Assembly: GCF_001540865.1 (NCBI RefSeq)
Contig: NC_033622.1
Coordinates: 8,365,959-8,429,958 of the forward strand
Direction of reading: 5' to 3'
DNA length: 64,000 nt
Source of the DNA: Ananas comosus
Lineage: Eukaryota; Streptophyta; Magnoliopsida; Poales; Bromeliaceae
Below, piece by piece: positions 1 through 12,750 of the stretch (the stretch's first letter is position 1; each line of letters begins with the position of its first letter). The position numbers were made by a program, and so were the translations under genes. The notes below the pieces were generated by a model. That model searched no databases and was not told the origin of the DNA. It saw only the letters and a program-made list of their open reading frames with translations.

Positions 1-274
1 TCGGCTGAGCCAGGGTCTGGATGACGGGCTAGCGAGATGAGTCTCACATCGCCTGGTACTTGTGAGTCTGAGCCTGACGAGGACGTCAGGGCTTAAAGGA
101 GGGGAGATTGTGAGACCCCAGATAGTCCTATATATAAGATATAATAGGGCTAAACTCTTAACCCGGCTTAAGCATTTTGGGTGGTGGCAAGACCCAAGAG
201 GTTAAGAGAGTTAAGCGTGCTAGGACGGGAGTAGTCCTAGGATGGGTGACCCCCTGGGAAGTTGGGGCGTCACA
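1..274 (+). mobile_element. 3' end of an LTR retroelement with a short 5S-bearing LTR
   Basis: Positions 1-108 look like the end of an internal region, closing with a purine-rich tract (about 94-108) that would serve as polypurine tract. A short LTR follows, TGTGAGACCCC at 109 to GCGTCACA at 274, only about 166 bp. Its second half is 5S rRNA-derived (separate entry). From 275 the sequence resumes a B-family LTR on the minus strand, so this element was inserted into it; the left TSD lies outside the window. Short LTRs carrying 5S sequence are the hallmark of Cassandra-type elements, so a Cassandra-like element is the best guess. The gypsy-like look of 1-108 leaves room for a gypsy element that captured 5S. 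Confidence 0.6.
209..262 (+). pseudogene. 5S rRNA-derived segment (A box to C box) inside an LTR
   Basis: About 54 bp match the 3' half of plant 5S rRNA: AGTTAAGCGTGCT (A box) at 209-221, then a GAGTAGTCCTAGGATGGGTGACC-like C box region, ending CTGGGAAGT at 262. The first ~40 nt of 5S rRNA are not recognisable upstream, so this is not a functional 5S gene. The internal pol III promoter region is the part that survives, in the same orientation as the LTR. Confidence 0.8.
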
Positions 275-3200
275 CATTTCCATACAGCTAACAATCCTTA
301 GAATGATGCATGCCTCTAAGCACTCCTTAGGCGCTGGATGATGCGATGCACAATACAACAAACATCATATTTAAAAGTGCTCCCCACATGGAAGCTTTTG
401 TTTTTAAACTCTAATTCAATCATTTATAAAAGCCATTCGAAAACCTTTTTAAAACTGTTTCCCACACGGAAACTTTATTTTGAAAACCGACTACCTCGAG
501 GGGTAGAAAAACACGATGCAGGACTACAAGAAAACCAAATCTCCACAGAACCAAAACCACAGATCGAAAACTCCAATCTCATGTATAATAAAACATCCAT
601 AATCTCATGCATAACGGAAATCACCACATTCAAACATCTAACTGAACCATTTATTAAGAAAACTACTAAGTGCGGGAAAGAAATAACCAGGGTGACGGTC
701 GCTACTGCCGTCTAACTAGATCGTCCTCTCGTCGAGCCCAAAGTCCAACTTCTCGTCTCTGTCACCGGGGGGAAATGGGGGGTGAGAAACCGCAACCATG
801 GTTTTCTCAGTGGGTACGACAGAGCCATGAAGGCAAGCCGTAATCACCGGAAACCAAAGGAGATAGATAAACAAATATAGATACTGATATATGAAAACGA
901 ACTACAGTAGCTAAAACAGATAAATAAGAAGCAATAAACAAACCTGCTACTGTATAGATAACAATGCAAAGAATGCCTCAAAGTACTGAATAGAAACTGT
1001 ACCCAATCTGTGCCTGCTGTATTGGTCCGCAGACCTCAAGCGCTGCCTGTCACTAACTGTACCGACCTGATCCATCCGCCCCGCAGGACGACCTATCCGG
1101 ATAAGTACACCTCCGATCGGTGGCCAAACCGATCCGGTGTCATGAATACCCCCAAGTGCTGTGACTAAGTCAATGCTGGTATGCTCAAACAAGAACCTGG
1201 CTAAAGCCGGTGCCTAGGCCGAAGCCAACAAGGGCGTACAACGCCGAACTGTAATAGATGCTAGGGCGTACAACGCCAAACCTCGATCAACAAGATCGAA
1301 ACACATGACAAGAAAGTTGATGTGTTGCCTGGACCCAAGGTCCACAGAGATACGGAAATACAAATGCATCCTGCTCTACATGTCTATCAACTACTAACCA
1401 AATAGAATCAAAGAGGTACGATATACGAAAGATAAGCAAACAAAGACATGTAGAGACTAAAATACTGGAATAGAAAAACAGGAGAAGGAGGTGAAACGCT
1501 CTCACCGACTACCAGCTCGAAGCACCCACCTGTCACTGTCGCGTCGGAACGCTGGGTACGCACAGAGTCTACCGGACCTAAGAAGATCCAGCAAGTCAGA
1601 ATCCAAACCACTAACCCAAAGCACGAGACTCACAAACCCCCACACAGGATCCCCGTAATCGGTTTCCCAAAACCGATTACCGTAACTCATCGGAAGTCCC
1701 GAAAACCACACCGGGACGTCGTCGGGACCCACTAAGTGTCCCGAGCTCACCGACTCGTGCCACGAGTCACCCGCTGCCCCAAAGCACTCCAATTTGGATG
1801 CCTTGGCAGCGAACACGAGGTAACACAACCATACGATCATCGCCGGATAATCGTACGAATCCGGGTTCCCGGAAGTGTCTATTTCGACACCGGAACCCAC
1901 CGTCGCTCACCCATCATCATCAAACCCACAAAATGATGATGGTGACCAGCCAACAAGGCTCAGCGACAAAACACAAAGCAACCAAACACCGTCGGAAAGA
2001 ATCCGAACCGAAACCGCGTTCTTTCGACGAATTTCGTCGAAAAACGCACCGAAATCGACCTACCGATTTCCGCGAAAGCTAACGGACCATGGACAATCAG
2101 TCCAGCGGTCATACAAACTCCCACACACTGCCCACAATAGCCACGCAAAGCACAACTGCATAAAAGACCCTCTAATTACATAAAATCTCATCATTTTATG
2201 TAATTTGAGCGATCAAGCGGCTCGTTCACGCAAACCGAGGACTTCCGAAGTCCGCAGAGACACGTACTGACAGGTCTCGACGTACCGGAGTCCGTGCTCA
2301 TGATCCGGAGCACAGCAGCTCGCTGTGGGAAGCGCGGGAGCAACCCGAAGGTTCAGCGAATAGCGCGCAGTCAGGGAAGATCGCGCCGAACAGAACTAAC
2401 CGGACACTTCTGATCCAAGAGCATTGTGATCAGCACTGACCAGCGGTCACCATGCTCACCTCCGGAGGCATCGGAACAGCCTCAGATCGCCGAAAAACAA
2501 GCACAAACCCGAAACAGCAGCCAAAAAGGCTGAAACGGAGCGACATCGCCAAAATAGCGGAACGGGGCCTTCCCGACAGAAACCAAGGTGAGCACGATGA
2601 TCAGCAACTTGCCAGGATCACCGTGCTCCCTTCCGTAGAGGTCGGGGAGGCTCGAAAAGCCCAGAACAACAAACACCCCAAACAAAGTCCTATTTCGGGC
2701 TTGGCCGGAGCAACCTTGCTCCGGCCGGCTTCCGGCGGCACGGCGGCGCGCGCGGGGGCCAGGGGCGGGTGCGGGAGAGGTGAGGAACACCGTGCTCATC
2801 TCGGTTGGCGACGAGAAGCGGCGGCGGCGTCGGCGGAGCAACCCGAGCCCGCAAGAGAGAAGCTCGGGCTCGGCGGGTTTCTCCGGCCACGGCGGCGGCC
2901 GGGGAAGGTCGGGGACGTCGGCGGCGGGTCCCCAGAGGCCAGAGGAGGAGGAAGGAGGCAGCCTCGAGCGGCGGCGGCGCGGGAAAGAGACCGCAAACAA
3001 GAATCAACCTGGGCTCGGCTGGGGCGGCCGCGGCTGGCCGAGGCGGCGACGGTGGCGCGTCGGGGCGGCGGCGACCGGCGGGAAGGGGCGCCCGGGCACG
3101 GAGGAGTCGACAGGAGGTGATTCTAGGCGGTGGCGGCGCGCTAGCGGCTGTGGCAACCCGGCTCGGCCAGGCTCGGCCTGGGTTGCAGCAGACCGCAGGA

Positions 3201-4185
3201 GCAGCAGCGGCGGCACCCGGCGATGGCGGCGGTCGGCGGGGGAGGTCGCAGGAGCACGGTGAGATCCCGAGGGAGGGTCTGCAGGAGGCGCAGCCCCAGG
3301 CCTTCACACAACCCGAGAGGAGAGAGGGAGAGAGAAAGAGATGGAGAAAGATGGAGAGTGGGTGGAGAGGAGAGCTCCGGCAGCCGGCGGCGTGCTCAGG
3401 TGGCCAGGGCGCGCGCGGGGAGAGCAGGGGAACGTGGGGGAGGCGGCTAGGGAGCTAGGGCAAGGCTAGGGTTACGTTAGCTAGGTAAAAACCCTAAAAA
3501 GCCTATGTAAGTAAGGTGCAACATGCAAAAAGGTCCCCCAAACATCAGAATTACAATCCGAGTCCCTCACGGTACGACTAAAACGCATGAACGCCCCTCC
3601 ACGTGCGATCCCTCGCGAAACGGTACATAAAATATCGCGACTTTTGCGAAAATACCGTTTTGCCACTACCGACCTCTCCTCGATCAACGCGCGATCTCCG
3701 CAGATCCGTCCGTCAGATTCGTGAACGGATCACACTAGTGCGATCAGCACGACAGAGACAACAAAGCTGCGATCATGTTTCATCTCGATCGACCACGGAT
3801 TCACGACAAAATCCAACCTTTCATTCCAATAGAATGAATAACACAAAAATACATATAAAACATGTATTTTTGGATTTTCTCGAAATCCGTGCGTCAAACT
3901 CAAAATTCGTCAGCGCCATTAGTTCCAAAACAGCTGAACTGGTCGAAACGAGCTATTGGACCGCTAGGAACGGAGTCCGATACGAGCCTGAAGCCAACTT
4001 CACACCGTGGCTTCTCCGGAAAAATCGAGTTACTATTCACTTTAAGTGAAACTTGGAAATCCCGTAGAATTTCCGTTTTAACTCGTTTTCGCCCGAAACT
4101 TGACGAGTGCTTTTGTAATTAAATTACACACAAAAACATCGTCAACTGAGAGTTTAGCTACACTGCAAAAATCTCAGTCCTTACA
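275..4185 (-). mobile_element. B-family LTR, minus strand, inserted in the B' 5' LTR
   Basis: The minus-strand LTR starts at 4185 (TGTAAGGACTGAG when read on the minus strand) and runs left until the 5S element interrupts it at 274/275. It is collinear with the plus-strand B LTR at 25975-30097. About 3.9 kb of ~4.1 kb is present; the last ~0.2 kb would lie left of the window. It contains a GC-rich leader (about 2690-3460), two hairpin-forming repeats (2419-2458, 2590-2628) and a near-palindrome at about 4030-4050. Long overlapping open frames in the GC-rich part are proline/arginine-rich composition artefacts, not genes. Confidence 0.8.
2690..3460 (-). other. GC-rich leader region of the B LTR
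   Basis: A strongly GC- and CpG-rich block with CGG/GGC runs. The same block is at about 26690-27440 in the plus-strand B LTR, just downstream of a TATA-like stretch. By position it should be the transcribed leader of the LTR. Open frames occur on both strands and in several frames at once, as expected from GC composition. I see no conserved domain. Confidence 0.5.
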
Positions 4186-4578
4186 GATACTAGATAGCTA
4201 GGTTCCTGTTTGGTCCTCATATTTCCTTATCTTTCTGTATTTGGTTTTACTTTTCATATCTGTTGGTTTACTTTAGTTCTTCATCTGTTAATATACTTAT
4301 ATCAATGGATAGATATTATTGTCCTATGATTATTATTGTTTAATGATTATTAGATGTTGTGTTGTGTAGTTGTATGTGTGCTAGATCTTGTATTATGGTG
4401 CTACGTCGTGTATGTACATGGGAGACTCTGTTCATTCGTACAAGAAATTTCTTGTCCATGTGGCGAGTCTTTGTGCATCCGCGGGATGTTCTCAAAGGTA
4501 TTTATAAAAAAAAATAATCTGCACATTTTTCGCTATTTTTCTAAAAAGATTTTTCCAAAAGAACCCCGGGGCGTGACA
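4186..4578 (+). mobile_element. 3' end of the B' 5' LTR
   Basis: This stretch is collinear with 61230-61484, the end of the B' 3' LTR, and terminates in CCGGGGCGTGACA at 4578. It is directly followed by a primer-binding site, which marks it as the end of a 5' LTR on the plus strand. The B LTR at 275-4185 interrupts it upstream. Confidence 0.75.
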
Positions 4579-5751
4579 GATTAAGATGGTATCAGAGAAA
4601 AATTTCAACCACAATCAACCACAATTTAGGATGACCCATAGGATAACTTAAGGCTTATAGGCACGTGAGAGCATAGTTGTTGGGATTAAGTTCCGGTGTC
4701 TAGGTCGAGATTTAATAATCTCGAGGTGTATGGTTATTTTAGTACCCCGTGTTTTGTGCTACAGATGTTTGATTAATTTTCTACTTTGCGTATGTATTGC
4801 TGAGTGGTCACAAACTCGTGCTTCTACGGGGAGTGGTGACGTTTTACTCGGCAGATATTGAGTAGTAGGGTGAGGTTCACCAGGTGTAGCTACTTGTTGA
4901 CTGATGGTTAGCTTTAACGGGCTAGGTGACAGTACTTACTAGGTTGATGCAGTCGAGTCAGCTGCTTTTGCCCAAGCCTCACTATCCACATAGAGCACGA
5001 GTGTTACTGCGGGCATCTCTATGGAGATGGCATAGAGTGGCTACGGTAGCGACTATTGCGGTGACTACTTGAGTATAGCCCGAGGTTTTGGTAGTGGTCA
5101 TTTGGGAGACTGCAACATTGGTGTTGCTTTCTCAGATTTTTTGGGTATAGTTGTGATGCCCACCCCTCTTTATTTTTGCTGATGGATTCATCGGTGTGGG
5201 TTTTTGACCTTTAGCTAGTTCATACATCAATTTGACGTGTATTGGAACTGGGTAGATGCAGTTTTGGTGCTAGGTCTCTGCTGGTGCGTACATCATATGC
5301 GAATATCCTAACACCTAAATTGGTGTGATATGGGATAGTAGGTGGTCTTTGTAGGCTTTCGTCTTGTTGCGAGATACTCTAGGGAGTTGTTAGAGGTCTC
5401 GGAGCATTGGGTGTTACTTGGGTGTGGTTCGAAAATCAATAAAAGAAGTCATTTTCTTTGGCTTTAGTTAGTGCAGTTCACGATCTAGCGTCGCATGCAG
5501 CTTTGGGATGTTGGGAGCCATAGGACTCTTAGGGAGTTGGCTCAAGGTAGATCTTATTTCGATAGTTAGGTTGCAAATTCGACGATTCGATGGTGTTTTT
5601 GTGAACTTTGGTTCAACACAGAGGTATTAGTTGGCTTGGTATATTTGTCACGTCTCTAACTTGTTGTTGGCGATGGATTTATGGATATTTCATTTTTTTT
5701 TTATAAGTACGTTGGCTGCTGACAATGGAGTTTCAAAAGTTGGGATGAAAT
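4579..5751 (+). mobile_element. B' internal region, first part (no coding capacity)
   Basis: This is the internal region downstream of the B' 5' LTR. No open frame of useful length and no gag or pol motif is visible. The stretch at 5640-5740 is collinear with 33505-33620 in element B, which ties B and B' together. The region is interrupted at 5752 by an Angela-like LTR and resumes at 12751. A pol-less element with LTRs of about 4 kb resembles a LARD (large retrotransposon derivative); this is inference. Confidence 0.6.
4587..4597 (+). promoter_or_regulatory. Primer-binding site (tRNA-Met type) of B'
   Basis: TGGTATCAGAG lies a few bases after the LTR end GTGACA. It matches the 3' end of plant initiator tRNA-Met, the usual minus-strand primer of plant LTR elements. 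Confidence 0.8.
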
Positions 5752-6777
5752 TGTTAGTTATATGGCCTATAATCTAATCGATGTCACAACATATGGAGTT
5801 AATATCAGTGTACTTTACTTTAAAATTAATAAACTTGCATTCTTCATTCATATTATTGCCAAATGTATTTATATGAATCATCCACAGAATTAATAGTAGA
5901 AGAATTATATTTCTAAGATGTTAGAAATTTGAGACATACATTTTTCTGTAATTAATTTTTAAATGCTCCTGATCATAGAATTATCACGAGGGCAGTGATA
6001 AATCCGGTTAAGATCAGTGTATGCTGTAGTTCCCTTATAGGATGACGAGTCTCAAGTCATTAGTATTGTGTCACTAGAGAAAGCATACAGGTGAATGTTG
6101 GAGAACGATTTCACTCAGCGTGACCAACTATGAACAATCACATGGATGTCTACATACTTGTCAGTGAATTGTTCCATGTTGTAGTAGTGTGAGTGATCCT
6201 TTGACCCGAGGCACCACAGTTGTCTTGCATGTGGGTTATTGTAGTTTGACTCTATAAATACTTTATACTCTAATCATGGGTTAAGTCAACATATGTTGGC
6301 TGCAGTGGGTTATACGTGGAGGTAGGTGTGTGTCAAGATAGATCTATCACCCTCTGTAGAGAGGTAATTGTTCTATACTATACGTTTTACAAGATATAAA
6401 AGCTCTTGGCCAAGGCAGTGTGATTTTATAGAAAGAAGTTTTCATATTAGTTGTTAATCAGATAAAACATATGATTGAGTAATTGATTTTGACGAGTTAT
6501 CCATTACCTCGGCCCAATCAGAATAGGTGATAGAAGAATTTTATCACACGATAACTGCACCTAGAGGTTCTGTCCATCATTAATTCTACTTGGATTACCG
6601 CGATATACTACTAGGTGTCACTTGTGGATTGTGGGATCCATGAGAGTGATTAAGATAGTTAATTACACTCAGTTAGGAGAACCAAAAATATTTTGGTCCA
6701 TTGAAAAGAGTTCCAATGGTGACACAAAGATTTTAGTGTCTCATTTCACTAGCTACCAGGTAGAATTGAACCTATGT

Positions 6778-9700
6778 TGTCACGCCCCGGGACCGGCGGA
6801 GGCCCTCCCGGTGGCGTGCCCAGACCCGCCATATGTCTATACATATAAGGCGTCTACAATAAAGCGAAAGTAAAAGCAAGAAATAGAACGAATAGAATAA
6901 TAACAACTAACGATATCAGAGCGAGTAAAGTTCTATCATCTAAACCAGAGTAAAAGAAATATAACTAAACAAAGTAAGTAAAGCATAAGGTGATACAATA
7001 CTAACTCCTCAAAAGAAATACCAAGATCCAAAAGAAAGGTGGTCTCTATACATATACGGGTACAACTCTCAACCTCTCACAAAATAAAAACATCGAGAGG
7101 TAGACCACCTAGCGACTCATCACTCGCTGAAGAGCTAGCTCGAAGCCACGCCCTTCCCTCGGTCCCTAGCCTCTCCCGGCGTGGAAGGCTCTGAAAGAAA
7201 ACATAAAACAGAGGGCGTGAGAACTATAATTTATAGTTCCCAGTGGGCAATTTCTGACCTCAGCTCAATGCACCACTAGGCCCCAAAAGAAAATGGTAAG
7301 TAACGACAATAATAATAAGCAATAAGGAGCGAGTACAATAACTGCTGAAAAAAAGCATATATGAAATGCTATATTACTATGTCTCAAGTAAGCATGATGT
7401 AAGTATGATGTACATCTACTCTATCATAAATAAGTACGTCCGATGGCAACAAGTAAACGCTACTGTCCAAGATGTCATGCATAAAGAATGAGCTCTATCA
7501 TGCAACCCAGTATACTACGACACAATGAATGAAACAGGCAAGTATACTATATATATCTCAATGCTATGTCATGAGCGTGCCAAGTAACCCAACTACTAAG
7601 CCTATCTAGCAGTGATTATTCATTCTTAACACCGTGTCAATTTCCATTTCCAATTAAGGACCTACCAAGGGTAGTCCAGCTTGTGCCGCCTAAGTGCCTG
7701 TGGTAGCCCGACATCCCTACTCTTGGAATGTGTCTGTCCCACTCGACCCCGTAGGCTTCTCAATACCGCACGAGCGAACATAAGTCGCGTAGGCTAACTC
7801 CGGAGTGCCGGCTTGTAAGGAGCGACCCTCACAAGCATGTGCGAATGAGCACAAATGGCAAGCAAGCATAGTCCAAGTCTCAAGTGTCCAACCCTCATGT
7901 CTCTAACATGGTATAGTCACTAGCATCTCGAAGATCTAGTTCTAAGTCACAAATGAAGTTCCAACATTCTCTAGATCTAGTGCCCCTTTATGACACTTAG
8001 ACATTTAATGTTTAAGCATGTTCCACGTTCCTCAATGGCCCTATCCACTAGGTTCACACATGTCCCGAGCTCAATGTCGCTTGATGACATTAGCTCTCTA
8101 GTTTACACACCTTCTAAATGGCAATTTTGTCATCTTTCATGTCACAAGTAAACTTAAGTTTAAATGCATAAATCCGAACCCATTTACACTATAGAAGCAT
8201 AGAACCAAGTCTCATAAAGAATGCTAAATGCAACCATAGATCTCCCAAGCAACTCTCTACTACATAGAGGTCCAAAATTTCATCATATGTGGCATATGCA
8301 TTTTAAGCATTCTAAAAATCATAATAAATACATTTAGTATGAACATGCATGCTTTTTCAATTAATGATACGTAATTCATCACAAATGAGAATTTCTCATT
8401 GTGTGGCTAGGTCAAACCCACCGAACCGTCGCGTAGTGCCTCGTTTCGCCGAGCAAAGTTGTCCCCGAGTCTCAAAATACCCTAAAAGTATTGAGCGACA
8501 AGATACACGGGCATTACGATCATCTTATAAGATCAATTATTAATCAACAAGACAAAAGGGTTAAAACTCACCTCAAGAGAAGAAATCTCTTCCAAAGCTC
8601 CAAAAGAGAGCTAGCACCCTTCCAATCCAAGCCCAAGGAAGGTTCTAAACCAATCAATCTAGCCTCAAAAGCCCTAGATCAAAAAGACCCAAAATCAACC
8701 CTAAACCTCATTCTAGGGTTCCAACACAAAGAAAGCCTCAAATCCAAAGTCTAAATGGAGAGAAAAGGCTACCAACCTCTAAGAAGCTTCAATCCAAGCT
8801 CAAAGGGTGAAGATCTCCTCTTGGCAAGCTCCAAGTGCAAGCCTTCAAGCACCAACAAGGTGGGAAGAGGAAAAGAGGCAAAGAAATGCTCCAAGTCCAC
8901 CAAAACCTTCTCCTTCTTCTTCTTCTCCTCCTTCTTCTTCTCTTTCTCCTCTCTCTAACGAGGGTGTGGGGAGAGTGTGAGGAGGGAAATGAGAAGAAGA
9001 GAGAGGGGATGGGTCATATAGACCCTCTATTGTAACAAAATCCAGCTAGGTCCCTCAAAAATCCAAAATTGCATCAGCCCGAACTGGGCAGTTTTCGCCC
9101 AGAGGGACCGGTCTCTCCCCAGCAGGGACCGGTCTCTCGCTGCGAACCCGGAGAACCAACGTTCGGGAACCGGTCTCTCCCTGCGCGGGACCGGTGTAGT
9201 GTACCGAATTTTAACATAGAAGTAAGAGTAAATAAAAATAGTGTAAAATACTATTTTTATTGGACTTAAAGAAGTTTTCTATGTGCAAATGAGGTGCTTA
9301 CTTGGGGGTTAAGTTTCCTATGCATAAGTAAAGAGTTTACTTGGGGGTCAAGTTTTCTATGGCTAAGTAATGGGCTAACTTGGAGGCTAAGTTTCCTAAC
9401 TTGGAGGCTAAGTTTCCTATGTATATATAAACATGATATGAGGACTTGGACCTTTTCTCTCATTTTCCACCCCTTAACCCAAAAAGAGAAGCCTTCTCTT
9501 TCCCTCTCTAAACCTCTCTCTCTCCTAGCTCCTAGAGTGTTACTCCAAAAGTGGAGATTTGGTGGAAGAAGCTTACTTGGAGGTGGAGCTTTGCTCTTCC
9601 TTACCATTGGCTTGAAGAGAGCTTGGGTTTGGATCGGAAGGAATCGACGGCCGTAAATCGCGCTACTAGGCTACCCGCTTTGTGTCGACGCCACAAGGTG

Positions 9701-11225
9701 GGGGGGTGCTATCCGAAATAGCCGGGTTTCATTCTATGTCTAAGTTCTACTATTTTTTTGATCATATATCATCATGTGTAGAATAGTGAGAATCCTATGA
9801 GTTGTGGTAATTTCATGCTTAGTGTGAGGGATGATGATCCATGATTGCATGATACTTGTAGGAATATCTATTTGCATGATGTTGAGATAGATATGGATAT
9901 GTATGTTGCATGAGAACCTTTATATGATGCCAATATAGATGTATGTATACATATAGCATGAGTTGCTAGTGGACATATGCATGTGGATATGATGTGAGAA
10001 TAGACTAGATTCATGAGGAACTAGTATGTGAACCAATGACATTTGAGAATTGGAAACCTATGCATATGTGGCCGACTTGAGCATGCCTTGTGATGAGGAC
10101 TTGATGATACTCGCTTTGTCTGTTATAGCTTGTGGATGGTCGCGCCTCCCAAGCAGTGAGCTCCGGAGTTGTATCACAATTGCGAATAAAACGGGGGGCC
10201 TCTCCCGTCAGACGTCACGGTCCCGTGACAGTGTGTGCGAGTGGTTCGACCTTCGGGCGAATCGATTGGACTTGGCAAAAGGCATGATCATGGCATTTCA
10301 TATATCGTTTGCATACATGATAGAACTTAAATTCATACTTGTTGACATGATTAGTAAAGGCATAGCTACACATTTGAGCATGATATAGATGTAGATGAGC
10401 AAGGTAGGCTTGTTGTTATATCTATTATTTCTTTGACATATTATCCTCTTTATTGTTTCTATGCCTTTCTTGGACCTAGTGGGAAAATCGGCGGGGTCGG
10501 CGGCCGAACCCACTGGGAACTTTGTTTAGTTCTCACACCCTGTTTTACAGAGCCTAGTACGAGCGCGTGCGTCGAGGATCGCGGCAAGGGCATCGCGCCC
10601 TAGATAGAGTGGACCATCGACATTAGCTCGCTACCCCCTATGTATAGCAAGGAATGAATGAATGTAAAAACCCTTTTGGAAAGAGAATGTGATGTGTATG
10701 TTAAATGAGAGGTTTTGTAATAAGCTAGAGAATGTAAGTTGTTAAAGACTCTATGTGGAAATGTTTTAGTAAGTAGCTTGCTTTCTCTTGTGTCTTGATA
10801 TGCCTCTCGCAAATGTTGAATGCTAATATCTCTTGTTTAGATATGTATGCATGGACTTTGTTACGCCTTGGGCGGATAGGGGAAACTCTATCCGTTCGGC
10901 GGATCTGTTTCAGACCCGAACTGTCCAAATTGGCGGTGACGGGACGTGACAACCGGTCTCTCACTGCGAAGGCGCGCTCGGGGACCGGTCTCGCCCGCCA
11001 GGGACCGGTTGCCTCAGGGCTGCCGCAACACTGCTCATTGGGGGACCGGTCTCTCCTTCCAGGGACCGGTCCCCGAGAGTAAAAACTCTCAGGACTTGCC
11101 CAGAATTCCAGTTTTCGAACTTTTTAGGTCGGAAAACATTCTACAACCCTCTACCAAGTGTGGAAAAGCTCGAAATACATCCAAACACTCGAACCTCGCA
11201 ATTTGCAAAGGTCCAGTGTGTTACA
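6778..11225 (-). mobile_element. A-family solo LTR (minus), with perfect TSD and a nested C LTR
   Basis: On the minus strand it runs TGTAACACACTGGACC (ending at 11225) to GGGGCGTGACA (6778). TATGT flanks it at 6773-6777 and 11226-11230. Without the nested C LTR it is about 2.69 kb. Its ACCGGT array occupies about 9100-9194 and 10952-11072 and was split by the C insertion. The CT-rich leader (8900-8960) and telo-box-like AGGGTTT/AAACCCT motifs (8690-8720) match the other A LTRs. No internal region or second LTR adjoins it. Confidence 0.88.
9195..10951 (+). mobile_element. C-family solo LTR nested in the A LTR
   Basis: It starts TGTAGTGTACC at 9195 and ends GGGACGTGACA at 10951, 1757 bp. ACCGG flanks it on both sides (9190-9194 and 10952-10956), and the A LTR at 34457 shows the uninterrupted site. 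A short motif (ACTTGGGGG..AAGTTTCC) repeats at 9290-9420. The tail (GGGCGGATAGGGGAAACTCTATCC) matches the C copies ending at 41735 and 57393. No coding sequence. Confidence 0.88.
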
Positions 11226-11268
11226 TATGTGATCACACACAATAAAGGCTGCATATGATCTAGTGCTT

Positions 11269-12086
11269 GGAGAGGAGAGAAAGAATGAAATGTGCATCGT
11301 AATAAGAGGAGAGTTATCTTCTCTCATTTATTATGTATAGAGATGAAGAGAGAAAAAGAAAGAGAACATTCTCTTTTCTTCTCCATTATTATGCATGGTT
11401 TTATTCTTTTTCTTTTTTCCTTACTCGTCTTCACCTCCCAACAAATTAATACAAGGATTAATTAAAGAGAGAGAGAGCTAGCACCTCATAAGTTGTTGCA
11501 ACTATTGCACATAAGCCCTCATACTAAATCAAATTTAGCATTAGGTCACTCCACACAAATTTCATCTTTTGCAATTAGAGTTTTTGCTAACCACCTTAGC
11601 AAATAAATTCTTACTTTGCTACTTCAGCAAAATGATAACCTATGTTGTCACGCACAATAAAGACAACATGTGATCTAGTGCTGGGAGAATTAATAAAGAT
11701 TATTTTGTTGAAGTAGCAAAGTAAGAATTTATTTGCTAAGGTGATTAGCAAAAACTCTAATTGCAAAAGATGAAATTTGTGTGGAGTGACCTAATGCTAA
11801 ATTTGATTTAGTATGAGGGCTTATGTGCAATAGTTGCAACAACTTATGAGGTGATAGCTCTCTCTCTTTAATTAATCCTTGTATTAATATGTTGGGAGGT
11901 GAAGACGAGTAGGGAGAAAAGAAAGAGAATAAAATCATGCATAATAATTGTACTATTAATGGAGAAGAAAAGAGAATGTTTTGTTTCTTTTCCTCTCTTC
12001 GTCTTCATACACATTAAATGAGAGGAGTTAACTCTCCTCTTATTTACGATGCACGTTTCATTCTCTCATTTCTTTCTCTCCTCTCC
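11269..12086. repeat. Large inverted repeat, arms of ~370-390 bp with a 62-bp spacer
   Basis: The left arm (11269-11636) and right arm (11699-12086) are reverse complements over nearly their whole length, with small indels. The spacer (11637-11698) repeats the sequence flanking the left arm, CCTATGTTGTCACGCACAAT-like, including the site where the A LTR inserted. The transcript would fold into a long, almost perfect hairpin. It lies inside the Angela-like LTR. It could be an inverted duplication of part of that LTR or a foldback element; no clear TSD was found. Confidence 0.85.
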
Positions 12087-12750
12087 AAACAAAGAGATGC
12101 TTTATTAATTGTAGTGAAATGAACGTATCATTATGAGAACGCTCCTCCACCTCTACCTTGTCACTCTACTTTTGCCTCACCTATAAACAGAAGCATCTCC
12201 CAATGATGAAAAAATATAGGTGATTTGAAGTAGAATACTAAATGAAGAGAGAAAGCTTTTCAATCATATAAAGCTCTTTTTCTAATCTTAAAAGAGAGGT
12301 CCTCCTATATTAATTAGTCTGTACAGTTAATCTTCTTGAATTTGCTAGCACAATTTTGAAGATTAATTTTTCTCCATTGATACCAGAGATCACGAAAGGA
12401 GTTTTGAGATTATACTGTAATCGCGTGAAGCACAGATCCTGGTGCAGCCTTGTGTGGATACACATAGAGGCCGGACACTTGTGCAGCTTAAAGGACCAGA
12501 AGTTCAGATCCAATATCTACCGTGAAATAATTTCGGTATTTAGCACAATTGAAATTCGAACCTTTCTTCTAATTAGATTACAATAATAATTTTTTTGTGT
12601 CACACGAGATGATCTTGGTACATATATATACTAATATCATAAATATTATGATATTAATTAAAGTATACATGATTGGATCATATTTTATAAAAAAAATTTA
12701 TTTCCGCTGCATTAAATGTGCATGCACATGCATGAATTTCCTTATAAAAT

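Larger units (their letters stand above)
5752..12745 (+). mobile_element. Angela-like copia LTR, split by an A LTR and containing a large inverted repeat
   Basis: It begins TGTTAGTTATATGGCC at 5752, close to the Angela/WIS-type start (TGTTAGATATATGCCC) and to the minus-strand copy at 59032-60819. Flanks GAAAT (5747-5751) and AAAAT (12746-12750) are an imperfect TSD, and the flanks rejoin in an order matching element B near 33610-33645. The right end is approximate because the expected terminal CA is not clear. A TATA-like CTATAAACA is at 12181. It is interrupted at 6778-11225 by an A LTR with perfect TSD. Only LTR sequence is seen, so it is probably a solo LTR. Confidence 0.65.

Noticed and set aside
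209..262. A functional 5S rRNA gene
   Set aside because: Only the 3' half matches and it lies inside an LTR.
2452..3458. Several long overlapping ORFs on both strands in a GC-rich block
   Set aside because: They overlap in many frames, are arginine/proline/glycine-rich, lack a domain, and lie in the leader of a repeated LTR (same block at 26690-27440).
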